Positions 13,801-26,000 of a stretch of 64,000 nt of DNA are shown here, one piece after another (position 1 is the first letter of the stretch; each line of letters opens with the position of its first letter). Source of the stretch: Panagrolaimus kolymaensis (lineage: Eukaryota; Nematoda; Chromadorea; Rhabditida; Panagrolaimidae); the NCBI GenBank assembly GCA_028622995.1, contig JAJQJQ010000037.1, positions 2,232,001-2,296,000 of the forward strand, in the 5' to 3' direction. Made by a program: the position numbers and the translations under genes. The notes beneath the pieces are model-generated. The model saw only the letters and a program-made list of their open reading frames with translations, did not search any database and had not been told where the DNA came from.

Positions 13801-16800
13801 TTGGCCCAAAATTATTGAGATCCTGCATCATTATTTTTTTTTATTAAAAATTTGTTTCATTTTTTTCTTAATCGAGAATCATCTCGAAGCTCCAACAAAT
13901 ATAAAAAATGCAGAATAAATTGCTTTCATTAGAAATATTGGCTCAAAATTATTGAGATCCTGCAACATTAAATTTTACAATAAATATTTTATTCAATTTT
14001 TTCTTAATCGAGAAACATCTTCAACCTCCAACAAAAATAAAAAATGCAGATTCAATTGCTTTCATCAGAAATATTGGCCCAAAATTATTGAGATCCTGCA
14101 ACATTAAATTTTACAATAAATATTTTATTCAATTTTTTCTTAATCGAGAAACATCTTCAACCTCCAACAAATATAAAAAATGCAGAATCAATTGCTTTAA
14201 TTAGAAATATTGGCTCAAAATTATTGAGATCCTGCAACATTAAATTTTACAATAAATATTTTATTCAATTTTTTCTTAATCGAGAAACATCTTCAACCTC
14301 CAACAAAAATAAAAAATGCAGATTCAATTGCTTTCATCAGAAATATTGGCCCAAAATTATTGAGATCCTGCAACATTAAATTTTACAATAAATATTTTAT
14401 TCAATTTTTTCTTAATCGAGAAACATCTTCAACCTCCAACAAATATAAAAAATGCAGAATCAATTGCTTTAATTAGAAATATTGGCTCAAAATTATTGAG
14501 ATCCTGCAACATTAAATTTTACAATAAATATTTTATTCAATTTTTTCTTAATCGAGAAACATCTTCAACCTCCAACAAATATAAAAAATGCAGAATCAAT
14601 TGCTTTCATCAGAAATATTGGCCCAAAATTATTGAGATCCTGCAACATTAAATTTTACAATAAATATTTTATTCAATTTTTTCTTAATCGAGAAACATCT
14701 TCAACCTCCAACAAATATAAAAAATGCAGAATCAATTGCTTTCATCAGAAATATTGGCCCAAAATTATTGAGATCCTGCATCTTTATTTTTTTTTATTAA
14801 AAATTTGTTTCATTTTTTTCTTAATCGAGAATCATCTCGAAGCTCCAACAAATATAAAAAATGCAGAATAAATTGCTTTCATTAGAAATATTGGCTCAAA
14901 ATTATTGAGATCCTGCAACATTAAATTTTACAATAAATATTTTATTCAATTTTTTCTTAATCGAGAAACATCTTCAACCTCCAACAAAAATAAAAAATGC
15001 AGATTCAATTGCTTTCATCAGAAATATTGGCCCAAAATTATTGAGATCCTGCAACATTAAATTTTACAATAAATATTTTATTCAATTTTTTCTTAATCGA
15101 GAAACATCTTCAACCTCCAACAAATATAAAAAATGCAGAATAAATTGCTTTCATTAGAAATATTGGCTCAAAATTATTGAGATCCTGCAACATTAAATTT
15201 TACAATAAATATTTTATTCAATTTTTTCTTAATCGAGAAACATCTTCAACCTCCAACAAATATAAAAAATGCAGATTCAATTGCTTTCATCAGAAATATT
15301 GGCCCAAAATTATTGAGATCCTGCATCTTTATTTTTTTTTATTAAAAATTTGTTTCATTTTTTTCTTAATCGAGAATCATCTCGAAGCTCCAACAAATAT
15401 AAAAAATGCAGAATAAATTGCTTTCATTAGAAATATTGGCTCAAAATTATTGAGATCCTGCAACATTAAATTTTACAATAAATATTTTATTCAATTTTTT
15501 CTTAATCGAGAAACATCTTCAACCTCCAACAAAAATAAAAAATGCAGATTCAATTGCTTTCATCAGAAATATTGGCCCAAAATTATTGAGATCCTGCATC
15601 TTTATTTTTTTTTATTAAAAATTTGTTTCATTTTTTTCTTAATCGAGAATCATCTCGAAGCTCCAACAAATATAAAAAATGCAGAATCAATTGCTTTAAT
15701 TAGAAATATTGGCTTAAAATTAATGAGATCCTGCAACATTAAATTTTACAATAAATATTTTATTCAATTTTTTCTTAATCGAGAAACATCTTCAACCTCC
15801 AACAAATATAAAAAATGCAGATTCAATTGCTTTCATCAGAAATATTGGCCCAAAATTATTGAGATCCTGCATCTTTATTTTTTTTTATTAAAAATTTGTT
15901 TCATTTTTTTCTTAATCGAGAATCATCTCGAAGCTCCAACAAATATAAAAAATGCAGATTCAATTGCTTTCATCAGAAATATTGGCCCAAAATTATTGAG
16001 ATCCTGCATCTTTATTTTTTTTTATTAAAAATTTGTTTCATTTTTTTCTTAATCGAGAATCATCTCGAAGCTCCAACAAATATAAAAAATGCAGAATAAA
16101 TTGCTTTCATTAGAAATATTGGCTCAAAATTATTGAGATCCTGCAACATTAAATTTTACAATAAATATTTTATTCAATTTTTTCTTAATCGAGAAACATC
16201 TTCAACCTCCAACAAAAATAAAAAATGCAGATTCAATTGCTTTCATCAGAAATATTGGCCCAAAATTATTGAGATCCTGCAACATTAAATTTTACAATAA
16301 ATATTTTATTCAATTTTTTCTTAATCGAGAAACATCTTCAACCTCCAACAAATATAAAAAATGCAGAATCAATTGCTTTAATTAGAAATATTGGCTCAAA
16401 ATTATTGAGATCCTGCAACATTAAATTTTACAATAAATATTTTATTCAATTTTTTCTTAATCGAGAAACATCTTCAACCTCCAACAAATATAAAAAATGC
16501 AGAATCAATTGCTTTCATCAGAAATATTGGCCCAAAATTATTGAGATCCTGCAACATTAAATTTTACAATAAATATTTTATTCAATTTTTTCTTAATCGA
16601 GAAACATCTTCAACCTCCAACAAATATAAAAAATGCAGAATCAATTGCTTTCATCAGAAATATTGGCCCAAAATTATTGAGATCCTGCATCTTTATTTTT
16701 TTTTATTAAAAATTTGTTTCATTTTTTTCTTAATCGAGAATCATCTCGAAGCTCCAACAAATATAAAAAATGCAGAATAAATTGCTTTCATTAGAAATAT

Positions 16801-19800
16801 TGGCTCAAAATTATTGAGATCCTGCAACATTAAATTTTACAATAAATATTTTATTCAATTTTTTCTTAATCGAGAAACATCTTCAACCTCCAACAAAAAT
16901 AAAAAATGCAGATTCAATTGCTTTCATCAGAAATATTGGCCCAAAATTATTGAGATCCTGCAACATTAAATTTTACAATAAATATTTTATTCAATTTTTT
17001 CTTAATCGAGAAACATCTTCAACCTCCAACAAATATAAAAAATGCAGAATAAATTGCTTTCATTAGAAATATTGGCTCAAAATTATTGAGATCCTGCAAC
17101 ATTAAATTTTACAATAAATATTTTATTCAATTTTTTCTTAATCGAGAAACATCTTCAACCTCCAACAAATATAAAAAATGCAGATTCAATTGCTTTCATC
17201 AGAAATATTGGCCCAAAATTATTGAGATCCTGCAACATTAAATTTTACAATAAATATTTTATTCAATTTTTTCTTAATCGAGAAACATCTTCAACCTCCA
17301 ACAAATATAAAAAATGCAGATTCAATTGCTTTCATCAGAAATATTGGCCCAAAATTATTGAGATCCTGCATCTTTATTTTTTTTTATTAAAAATTTGTTT
17401 CATTTTTTTCTTAATCGAGAATCATCTCGAAGCTCCAACAAATATAAAAAATGCAGAATCAATTGCTTTAATTAGAAATATTGGCTTAAAATTAATGAGA
17501 TCCTGCATTTTTATTTATTTTTATTAAAAATTTGTTTCATTTTTTTCTTAATCGAGAAACATCTTGAACCTCCAACAAATATAAAAAATGCAGAATAAAT
17601 TGCTTTCATTAGAAATATAGGCTCAAAATTATTGAGATCCTGCAACATTAAATTTTACAATAAATATTTTATTCAATTTTTTCTTAATCGAGAAACATCT
17701 TCAACCTCCAACAAATATAAAAAATGCAGATTCAATTGCTTTCATCAGAAATATTGGCCCAAAATTATTGAGATCCTGCAACATTAAATTTTACAATAAA
17801 TATTTTATTCAATTTTTTCTTAATCGAGAAACATCTTCAACCTCCAACAAATATAAAAAATGCAGATTCAATTGCTTTCATCAGAAATATTGGCCCAAAA
17901 TTATTGAGATCCTGCATCTTTATTTTTTTTTATTAAAAATTTGTTTCATTTTTTTCTTAATCGAGAATCATCTCGAAGCTCCAACAAATATAAAAAATGC
18001 AGAATCAATTGCTTTAATTAGAAATATTGGCTTAAAATTAATGAGATCCTGCATTTTTATTTATTTTTATTAAAAATTTGTTTCATTTTTTTCTTAATCG
18101 AGAAACATCTTGAACCTCCAACAAATATAAAAAATGCAGATTCAATTGCTTTCATCAGAAATATTGGCCCAAAATTATTGAGATCCTGCATCTTTATTTT
18201 TTTTTATTAAAAATTTGTTTCATTTTTTTCTTAATCGAGAATCATCTCGAAGCTCCAACAAATATAAAAAATGCAGAATCAATTGCTTTAATTAGAAATA
18301 TTGGCTTAAAATTAATGAGATCCTGCAACATTAAATTTTACAATAAATATTTTATTCAATTTTTTCTTAATCGAGAAACATCTTCAACCTCCAACAAATA
18401 TAAAAAATGCAGATTCAATTGCTTTCATCAGAAATATTGGCCCAAAATTATTGAGATCCTGCAACATTAAATTTTACAATAAATATTTTATTCAATTTTT
18501 TCTTAATCGAGAAACATCTTCAACCTCCAACAAATATAAAAAATGCAGAATCAATTGCTTTCATCAGAAATATTGGCCCAAAATTATTGAGATCCTGCAT
18601 CTTTATTTTTTTTTATTAAAAATTTGTTTCATTTTTTTCTTAATCGAGAATCATCTCGAAGCTCCAACAAATATAAAAAATGCAGAATAAATTGCTTTCA
18701 TTAGAAATATTGGCTCAAAATTATTGAGATCCTGCAACATTAAATTTTACAATAAATATTTTATTCAATTTTTTCTTAATCGAGAAACATCTTCAACCTC
18801 CAACAAAAATAAAAAATGCAGATTCAATTGCTTTCATCAGAAATATTGGCCCAAAATTATTGAGATCCTGCAACATTAAATTTTACAATAAATATTTTAT
18901 TCAATTTTTTCTTAATCGAGAAACATCTTCAACCTCCAACAAATATAAAAAATGCAGAATAAATTGCTTTCATTAGAAATATTGGCTCAAAATTATTGAG
19001 ATCCTGCAACATTAAATTTTACAATAAATATTTTATTCAATTTTTTCTTAATCGAGAAACATCTTCAACCTCCAACAAATATAAAAAATGCAGATTCAAT
19101 TGCTTTCATCAGAAATATTGGCCCAAAATTATTGAGATCCTGCATCTTTATTTTTTTTTATTAAAAATTTGTTTCATTTTTTTCTTAATCGAGAATCATC
19201 TCGAAGCTCCAACAAATATAAAAAATGCAGAATAAATTGCTTTCATTAGAAATATTGGCTCAAAATTATTGAGATCCTGCAACATTAAATTTTACAATAA
19301 ATATTTTATTCAATTTTTTCTTAATCGAGAAACATCTTCAACCTCCAACAAAAATAAAAAATGCAGATTCAATTGCTTTCATCAGAAATATTGGCCCAAA
19401 ATTATTGAGATCCTGCATCTTTATTTTTTTTTATTAAAAATTTGTTTCATTTTTTTCTTAATCGAGAATCATCTCGAAGCTCCAACAAATATAAAAAATG
19501 CAGAATCAATTGCTTTAATTAGAAATATTGGCTTAAAATTAATGAGATCCTGCAACATTAAATTTTACAATAAATATTTTATTCAATTTTTTCTTAATCG
19601 AGAAACATCTTCAACCTCCAACAAATATAAAAAATGCAGATTCAATTGCTTTCATCAGAAATATTGGCCCAAAATTATTGAGATCCTGCAACATTAAATT
19701 TTACAATAAATATTTTATTCAATTTTTTCTTAATCGAGAAACATCTTCAACCTCCAACAAATATAAAAAATGCAGATTCAATTGCTTTCATCAGAAATAT

Positions 19801-21480
19801 TGGCCCAAAATTATTGAGATCCTGCATTTTTATTTATTTTTATTAAAAATTTGTTTCATTTTTTTCTTAATCGAGAAACATCTTGAACCTCCAACAAATA
19901 TAAAAAATGCAGAATAAATTGCTTTCATTAGAAATATAGGCTCAAAATTATTGAGATCCTGCAACATTAAATTTTACAATAAATATTTTATTCAATTTTT
20001 TCTTAATCGAGAAACATCTTCAACCTCCAACAAATATAAAAAATGCAGATTCAATTGCTTTCATCAGAAATATTGGCCCAAAATTATTGAGATCCTGCAT
20101 CTTTATTTTTTTTTATTAAAAATTTGTTTCATTTTTTTCTTAATCGAGAATCATCTCGAAGCTCCAACAAATATAAAAAATGCAGAATCAATTGCTTTAA
20201 TTAGAAATATTGGCTTAAAATTAATGAGATCCTGCAACATTAAATTTTACAATAAATATTTTATTCAATTTTTTCTTAATCTAGAAACATCTTCAACCTC
20301 CAACAAATATAAAAAATGCAGAATCAATTGCTTTAATTAGAAATATTGGCTTAAAATTAATGAGATCCTGCAACATTAAATTTTACAATAAATATTTTAT
20401 TCAATTTTTTCTTAATCGAGAAACATCTTCAACCTCCAACAAATATAAAAAATGCAGAATAAATTGCTTTCATTAGAAATATTGGCTCAAAATTATTGAG
20501 ATCCTGCAACATTAAATTTTACAATAAATATTTTATTCAATTTTTTCTTAATCTAGAAACATCTTCAACCTCCAACAAATATAAAAAATGCAGAATCAAT
20601 TGCTTTAATTAGAAATATTGGCTTAAAATTAATGAGATCCTGCAACATTAAATTTTACAATAAATATTTTATTCAATTTTTTCTTAATCTAGAAACATCT
20701 TCAACCTCCAACAAATATAAAAAATGCAGAATCAATTGCTTTAATTAGAAATATTGGCTTAAAATTAATGAGATCCTGCAACATTAAATTTTACAATAAA
20801 TATTTTATTCAATTTTTTCTTAATCGAGAATCATCTCGAAGCTCCAACAAATATAAAAAATGCAGAATAAATTGCTTTCATTAGAAATATTGGCTCAAAA
20901 TTATTGAGATCCTGCAACATTAAATTTTACAATAAATATTTTATTCAATTTTTTCTTAATCTAGAAACATCTTCAACCTCCAACAAATATAAAAAATGCA
21001 GAATCAATTGCTTTAATTAGAAATATTGGCTTAAAATTAATGAGATCCTGCAACATTAAATTTTACAATAAATATTTTATTCAATTTTTTCTTAATCTAG
21101 AAACATCTTCAACCTCCAACAAATATAAAAAATGCAGAATCAATTGCTTTAATTAGAAATATTGGCTTAAAATTAATGAGATCCTGCAACATTAAATTTT
21201 ACAATAAATATATTATTCAATTTTTTCTTAATCGAGAAACATCTTCAACCTCCAACAAATATAAAAAATGCAGATTCAATTGCTTTCATCAGAAATATTG
21301 GCCCAAAATTATTGAGATCCTGCATCTTTATTTTTTTTTATTAAAAATTTGTTTCATTTTTTTCTTAATCGAGAATCATCTCGAAGCTCCAACAAATATA
21401 AAAAATGCAGAATCAATTGCTTTAATTAGAAATATTGGCTTAAAATTAATGAGATCCTGCATTTTTATTTATTTTTATTA
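7861..21480. repeat. Satellite block 2: CATCTTCAACC variants with higher-order repeats
   Basis: From about 7860 most monomers carry CATCTTCAACCTCC in place of CATCTCGAAGCTCC, mixed with CTCGAAGC monomers. Higher-order structure is strong. An identical segment recurs at 10580, 11398 and 12216, exactly 818 bp apart (six monomers). A 1499-bp step (eleven monomers) links 12216 to 13715 and 13133 to 14632. A 1910-bp step links 16541 to 18451. A 3819-bp step (28 monomers) links 15177 to 18996 and 15450 to 19269. Near-identity across these steps implies recent amplification. From about 20280 to 21120 a sub-variant with AATCTAGAAAC appears several times. Confidence 0.85.
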
Positions 21481-23090
21481 AAAATTTGTTTCATTTTTTT
21501 CTTAATCGAGAAACATCTCGAAGCTCCAACAAATTTAAAAACTGAAGAATCAATTCCTTTGATTTGAAATATTGGCACAAAATTATTGAGATCATGCATC
21601 TTTATTTTTTTTATTAAAAATTTGTTTCATTTTTTTCTTAATCGAGAAACATCTCGAAGCTCCAACAAATTTAAAAACTGAAAAATCACTTGCATTCATT
21701 AGAAATATTGGCTCAAAATTATTGAGATCCTGCAACATTAAATTTTACAATAAATATTTTTTTCATTTTTATCTTAATCGAGAAACATCTCGAACCTCCA
21801 ACAAATTTAAAAAATGAAGAATCAATTGCTTTCATTAGAAATATTGGCTCAAAATTATTTTGACCCCCATTTTTAATTTTTTTTGTTAATAATTTGTTTC
21901 TTTTTTTTCTTAATCGAGAAACATCTTGAACCTCCAACAAATTTAAAAAATGAAGAATCAATTCCTTTCATTAAAAATATTGGCTCAAAATTATTGAGAT
22001 CCTGCATCTTTATTTTGTTTTTATTAAAAATTTGTTTCATTTTTTTCTTAATCGAGAAACATCTCGAAGCTCCAACAAATTTAAAAACTGAAAAATCACT
22101 TGCATTCATTAGAAATATTGGCTCAAAATTATTGAGATCCTGCAACATTAAATTTTACAATAAATATTTTTTTCTTTTTTATCTTAATCGAGAAACATCT
22201 CGAACCTCCAACAAATTTAAAAAATGAAGAATCAATTGCTTTCATTAGAAATATTGGCTCAAAATTATTTTGACCCCCATTTTTAATTTTTTTTGTTAAT
22301 AATTTGTTTCTTTTTTTTCTTAATCGAGAAACATCTTGAACCTCCAACAAATTTAAAAAATGAAGAATCAATTCCTTTCATTAAAAATATTGGCTCAAAA
22401 TTATTGAGATCCTGCATCTTTATTTTGTTTTTATTAAAAATTTGTTTCATTTTTTTCTTAATCGAGAAACATCTCGAAGCTCCAACAAATTTAAAAACTG
22501 TAGAATCAATTGCATTCATTAGAAATATTGGCTCAAAATTATTGAGATCCTGCAACATTAAATTTTACAATAAATATTTTTTTCATTTTTATCTTAATCG
22601 AGAAACATCTTGAACCTCCAACAAATTTAAAAAATGAAGAATCAATTGCTTTAATTAGAAATATTGGCTCAAAATTATTTTGACCCCCATTTTTATTTTT
22701 TTTTGTTAATAATTTGTTTCTTTTTTTTCTTAATCGAGAAACATCTCGAAGCTCCAACAAATTTAAAAACTGAAAAATCACTTGCATTCATTTGAAATAT
22801 TGGCTCAAAATTATTGAGATCCTGCAACATTAAATTTTACAATAAATATTTTTTTCATTTTTATCTTAATCGAGAAACATCTTGAACCTCCAACAAATTT
22901 AAAAAATGAAGAATCAATTCCTTTGATTTGAAATATTGGCACAAAATTATTGAGATCATGCATCTTTATTTTTTTTATTAAAAATTTGTTTCATTTTTTA
23001 TTTAAACGAGACACTTCTCGAAGCTCCAAAAAATTTAAAAAATGCAGAATCAATTGCTTTCATTAGAAATATTGGCTCAAAATTATTTTG
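21481..23090. repeat. Satellite block 3: diverged monomers in a 410-bp trimer
   Basis: Monomers here carry new variants, for example ATTTTGACCCCCATTTTTA and AAAACTGAAAAATCACTTGC. A three-monomer unit of exactly 410 bp repeats: segments at 21719, 22129 and 22539, and at 21883 and 22293, correspond. This block is a transition between the CTCGAAGC/CTTCAACC monomers to the left and the CGGCAAAC monomers to the right. Confidence 0.8.
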
Positions 23091-26000
23091 ACCTGCATCT
23101 TTATTTTTTTTTTATTAAAAATTTGTTTAATTTTTTTCTTAATCGAGAAACATCTCGAAGCTCCAACAAATTTAAAAACTGAAGAATCAATTGCTTTCAT
23201 TAGAAATATTGGCTCAAAATTATTTTGACCTGCATCTTTATTTTTTTTTTATTAAAAATTTGTTTAATTTTTTTCTTAATCGAGAAACATCTCGAAGCTC
23301 CAACAAATTTAAAAACTGAAGAATCAATTGCTTTCATTAGAAATATTGGCTCAAAATTATTTTGACCCGCATTTTTATTTTTTTTTGTTAATAATTTGTT
23401 TCTTTTTTTTCTTAATCGAGAAACATCTTGAACCTCCAACAAATTTAAAAAATGAAGAATCAATTGCTTTAATTAGAAATATTGGCTCAAAATTATTTTG
23501 ACCCGCATTTTTATTTTTTTTTGTTAATAATTTGTTTCTTTTTTTTCTTAATCGAGAAACATCTTGAACCTCCAACAAATATAAAAAATGCAGAATCAAT
23601 TGCGTTCATTAGAAATATTGGCTCAAAATTTTTTTGACCTGCATCTTTATTTTTTTTATTAAAAATTTGTTTCTTTTTTTTCTTAATCGGCAAACATCTC
23701 GAAGCTCCAACAAATTTAAAAAATGAAGAAACAATTGCTTTCATTAGAAATATTGGCTCAAAATTATTTTGACATGCATCTTATTTTTTTTATTAAAAAT
23801 TTGTTTCTTTTTTTTCTTAATCGGCAAACATCTCGGAGCTCCAACAAATTTAAAAAATGAAGAAACAATTGCTTTCATTAGAAATATTGGCTCAAAATTA
23901 TTGAGATCATGCATCTTTATTTTTTTTATTAAAAAATTGTTTCATTTTTTATTTAAACGAGACACTTCTCGAAGCTCCAACAAATTTAAAAAAAAAGAAT
24001 CAATTGCTTTCATTAGAAATATTGGCTCAAAATTATTTTGACATGCATCTTATTTTTTTATTAAAAATTTGTTTCTTTTTTTTCTTAATCGGCAAACATC
24101 TCGAAGCTCCCACAAATTTAAAAAATGAAGAAACAATTGCTTTCATTAGAAATATTGGCTCAAAATTATTTTGACATGCATCTTATTTTTTTTATTAAAA
24201 ATTTGTTTCATTTTTTTCTTAATCGGCAAACATCTCGAAGCTCTAATAATTGGAAAAATGCAGAATCAATTGCTTTCATTAGAAATATTGGCTCAAAATT
24301 ATTTTGACATGCATTTTTATTTTTTTTATTAAAAATTTGTTTCTTTTTTTTCTTAATCGGCAAACATCTCGAAGCTCCAACAAATTTAAAAAATGAAGAA
24401 TCAATTGCTTTCATTAGAAATATTGGCTCAAAATTATTTTCACCTGCATCTTAATTTTTTTTATTAAAAATTAGTTTCATTTTTTTCTTAATCGGCAAAC
24501 ATCTCGAAGCTCTAATAATTGGAAAAATGCAGAATCAATTGCTTTCATTAGAAATATTGGCTCAAAATTATTTTGACATGCATTTTTATTTTTTTTATTA
24601 AAAATTTGTTTCATTTTTTTCTTAATCGGCAAACATCTCGAAGCTCCAACAAATTTAAAAAATGAAGAATCAATTGCTTTCATTAGAAATATTGGCTCCA
24701 AATTATTTTGACATGCATTTTTATTTTTTTTATTAAAAATTTTTTTCTTTTTTTTCTTAATCGGCAAACATCTCGAAGCTCTAATAATTGGAAAAATGCA
24801 GAATCAATTGCTTTCATTAGAAATATTGGCTCAAAATTATTTTGACATGCATTTTTATTTTTTTTATTAAAAATTTGTTTCTTTTTTTTCTTAATCGGCA
24901 AACATCTCGAAGCTCCAACAAATTTAAAAAATGAAGAATCAATTGCTTTCATTAGAAATATTGGCTCAAAATTATTTTCACCTGCATCTTAATTTTTTTT
25001 ATTAAAAATTAGTTTCATTTTTTTCTTAATCGGCAAACATCTCGAAGCTCTAATAATTGGAAAAATGCAGAATCAATTGCTTTCATTAGAAATATTGGCT
25101 CAAAATTATTTTGACATGCATTTTTATTTTTTTTATTAAAAATTTGTTTCATTTTTTTCTTAATCGGCAAACATCTCGAAGCTCCAACAAATTTAAAAAA
25201 TGAAGAATCAATTGCTTTCATTAGAAATATTGGCTCCAAATTATTTTGACATGCATTTTTATTTTTTTTATTAAAAATTTTTTTCTTTTTTTTCTTAATC
25301 GGCAAACATCTCGAAGCTCTAATAATTGGAAAAATGCAGAATCAATTGCTTTCATTAGAAATATTGGCTCAAAATTATTTTGACATGCATTTTTATTTTT
25401 TTTATTAAAAATTTGTTTCTTTTTTTTCTTAATCGGCAAACATCTCGAAGCTCCAACAAATTTAAAAAATGAAGAATCAATTGCTTTCATTAGAAATATT
25501 GGCTCCAAATTATTTTGACCTGCATTTTTATTTTTTTTATTAAAAATTTGTTTCATTTTTTTCTTAATCGGCAAACATCTCGAAGCTCTAATAATTGGAA
25601 AAATGCAGAATCAATTGCTTTCATTAGAAATATTGGCTCAAAATTATTTTCACCTGCATCTTAATTTTTTTTATTAAAAATTAGTTTCATTTTTTTCTTA
25701 ATCGGCAAACATCTCGAAGCTCTAATAATTGGAAAAATGCAGAATCAATTGCTTTCATTAGAAATATTGGCTCAAAATTATTTTCACCTGCATCTTAATT
25801 TTTTTTATTAAAAATTAGTTTCATTTTTTTCTTAATCGGCAAACATCTCGAAGCTCTAATAATTGGAAAAATGCAGAATCAATTGCTTTCATTAGAAATA
25901 TTGGCTCAAAATTATTTTGACATGCATTTTTATTTTTTTTATTAAAAATTTGTTTCATTTTTTTCTTAATCGGCAAACATCTCGAAGCTCCAACAAATTT

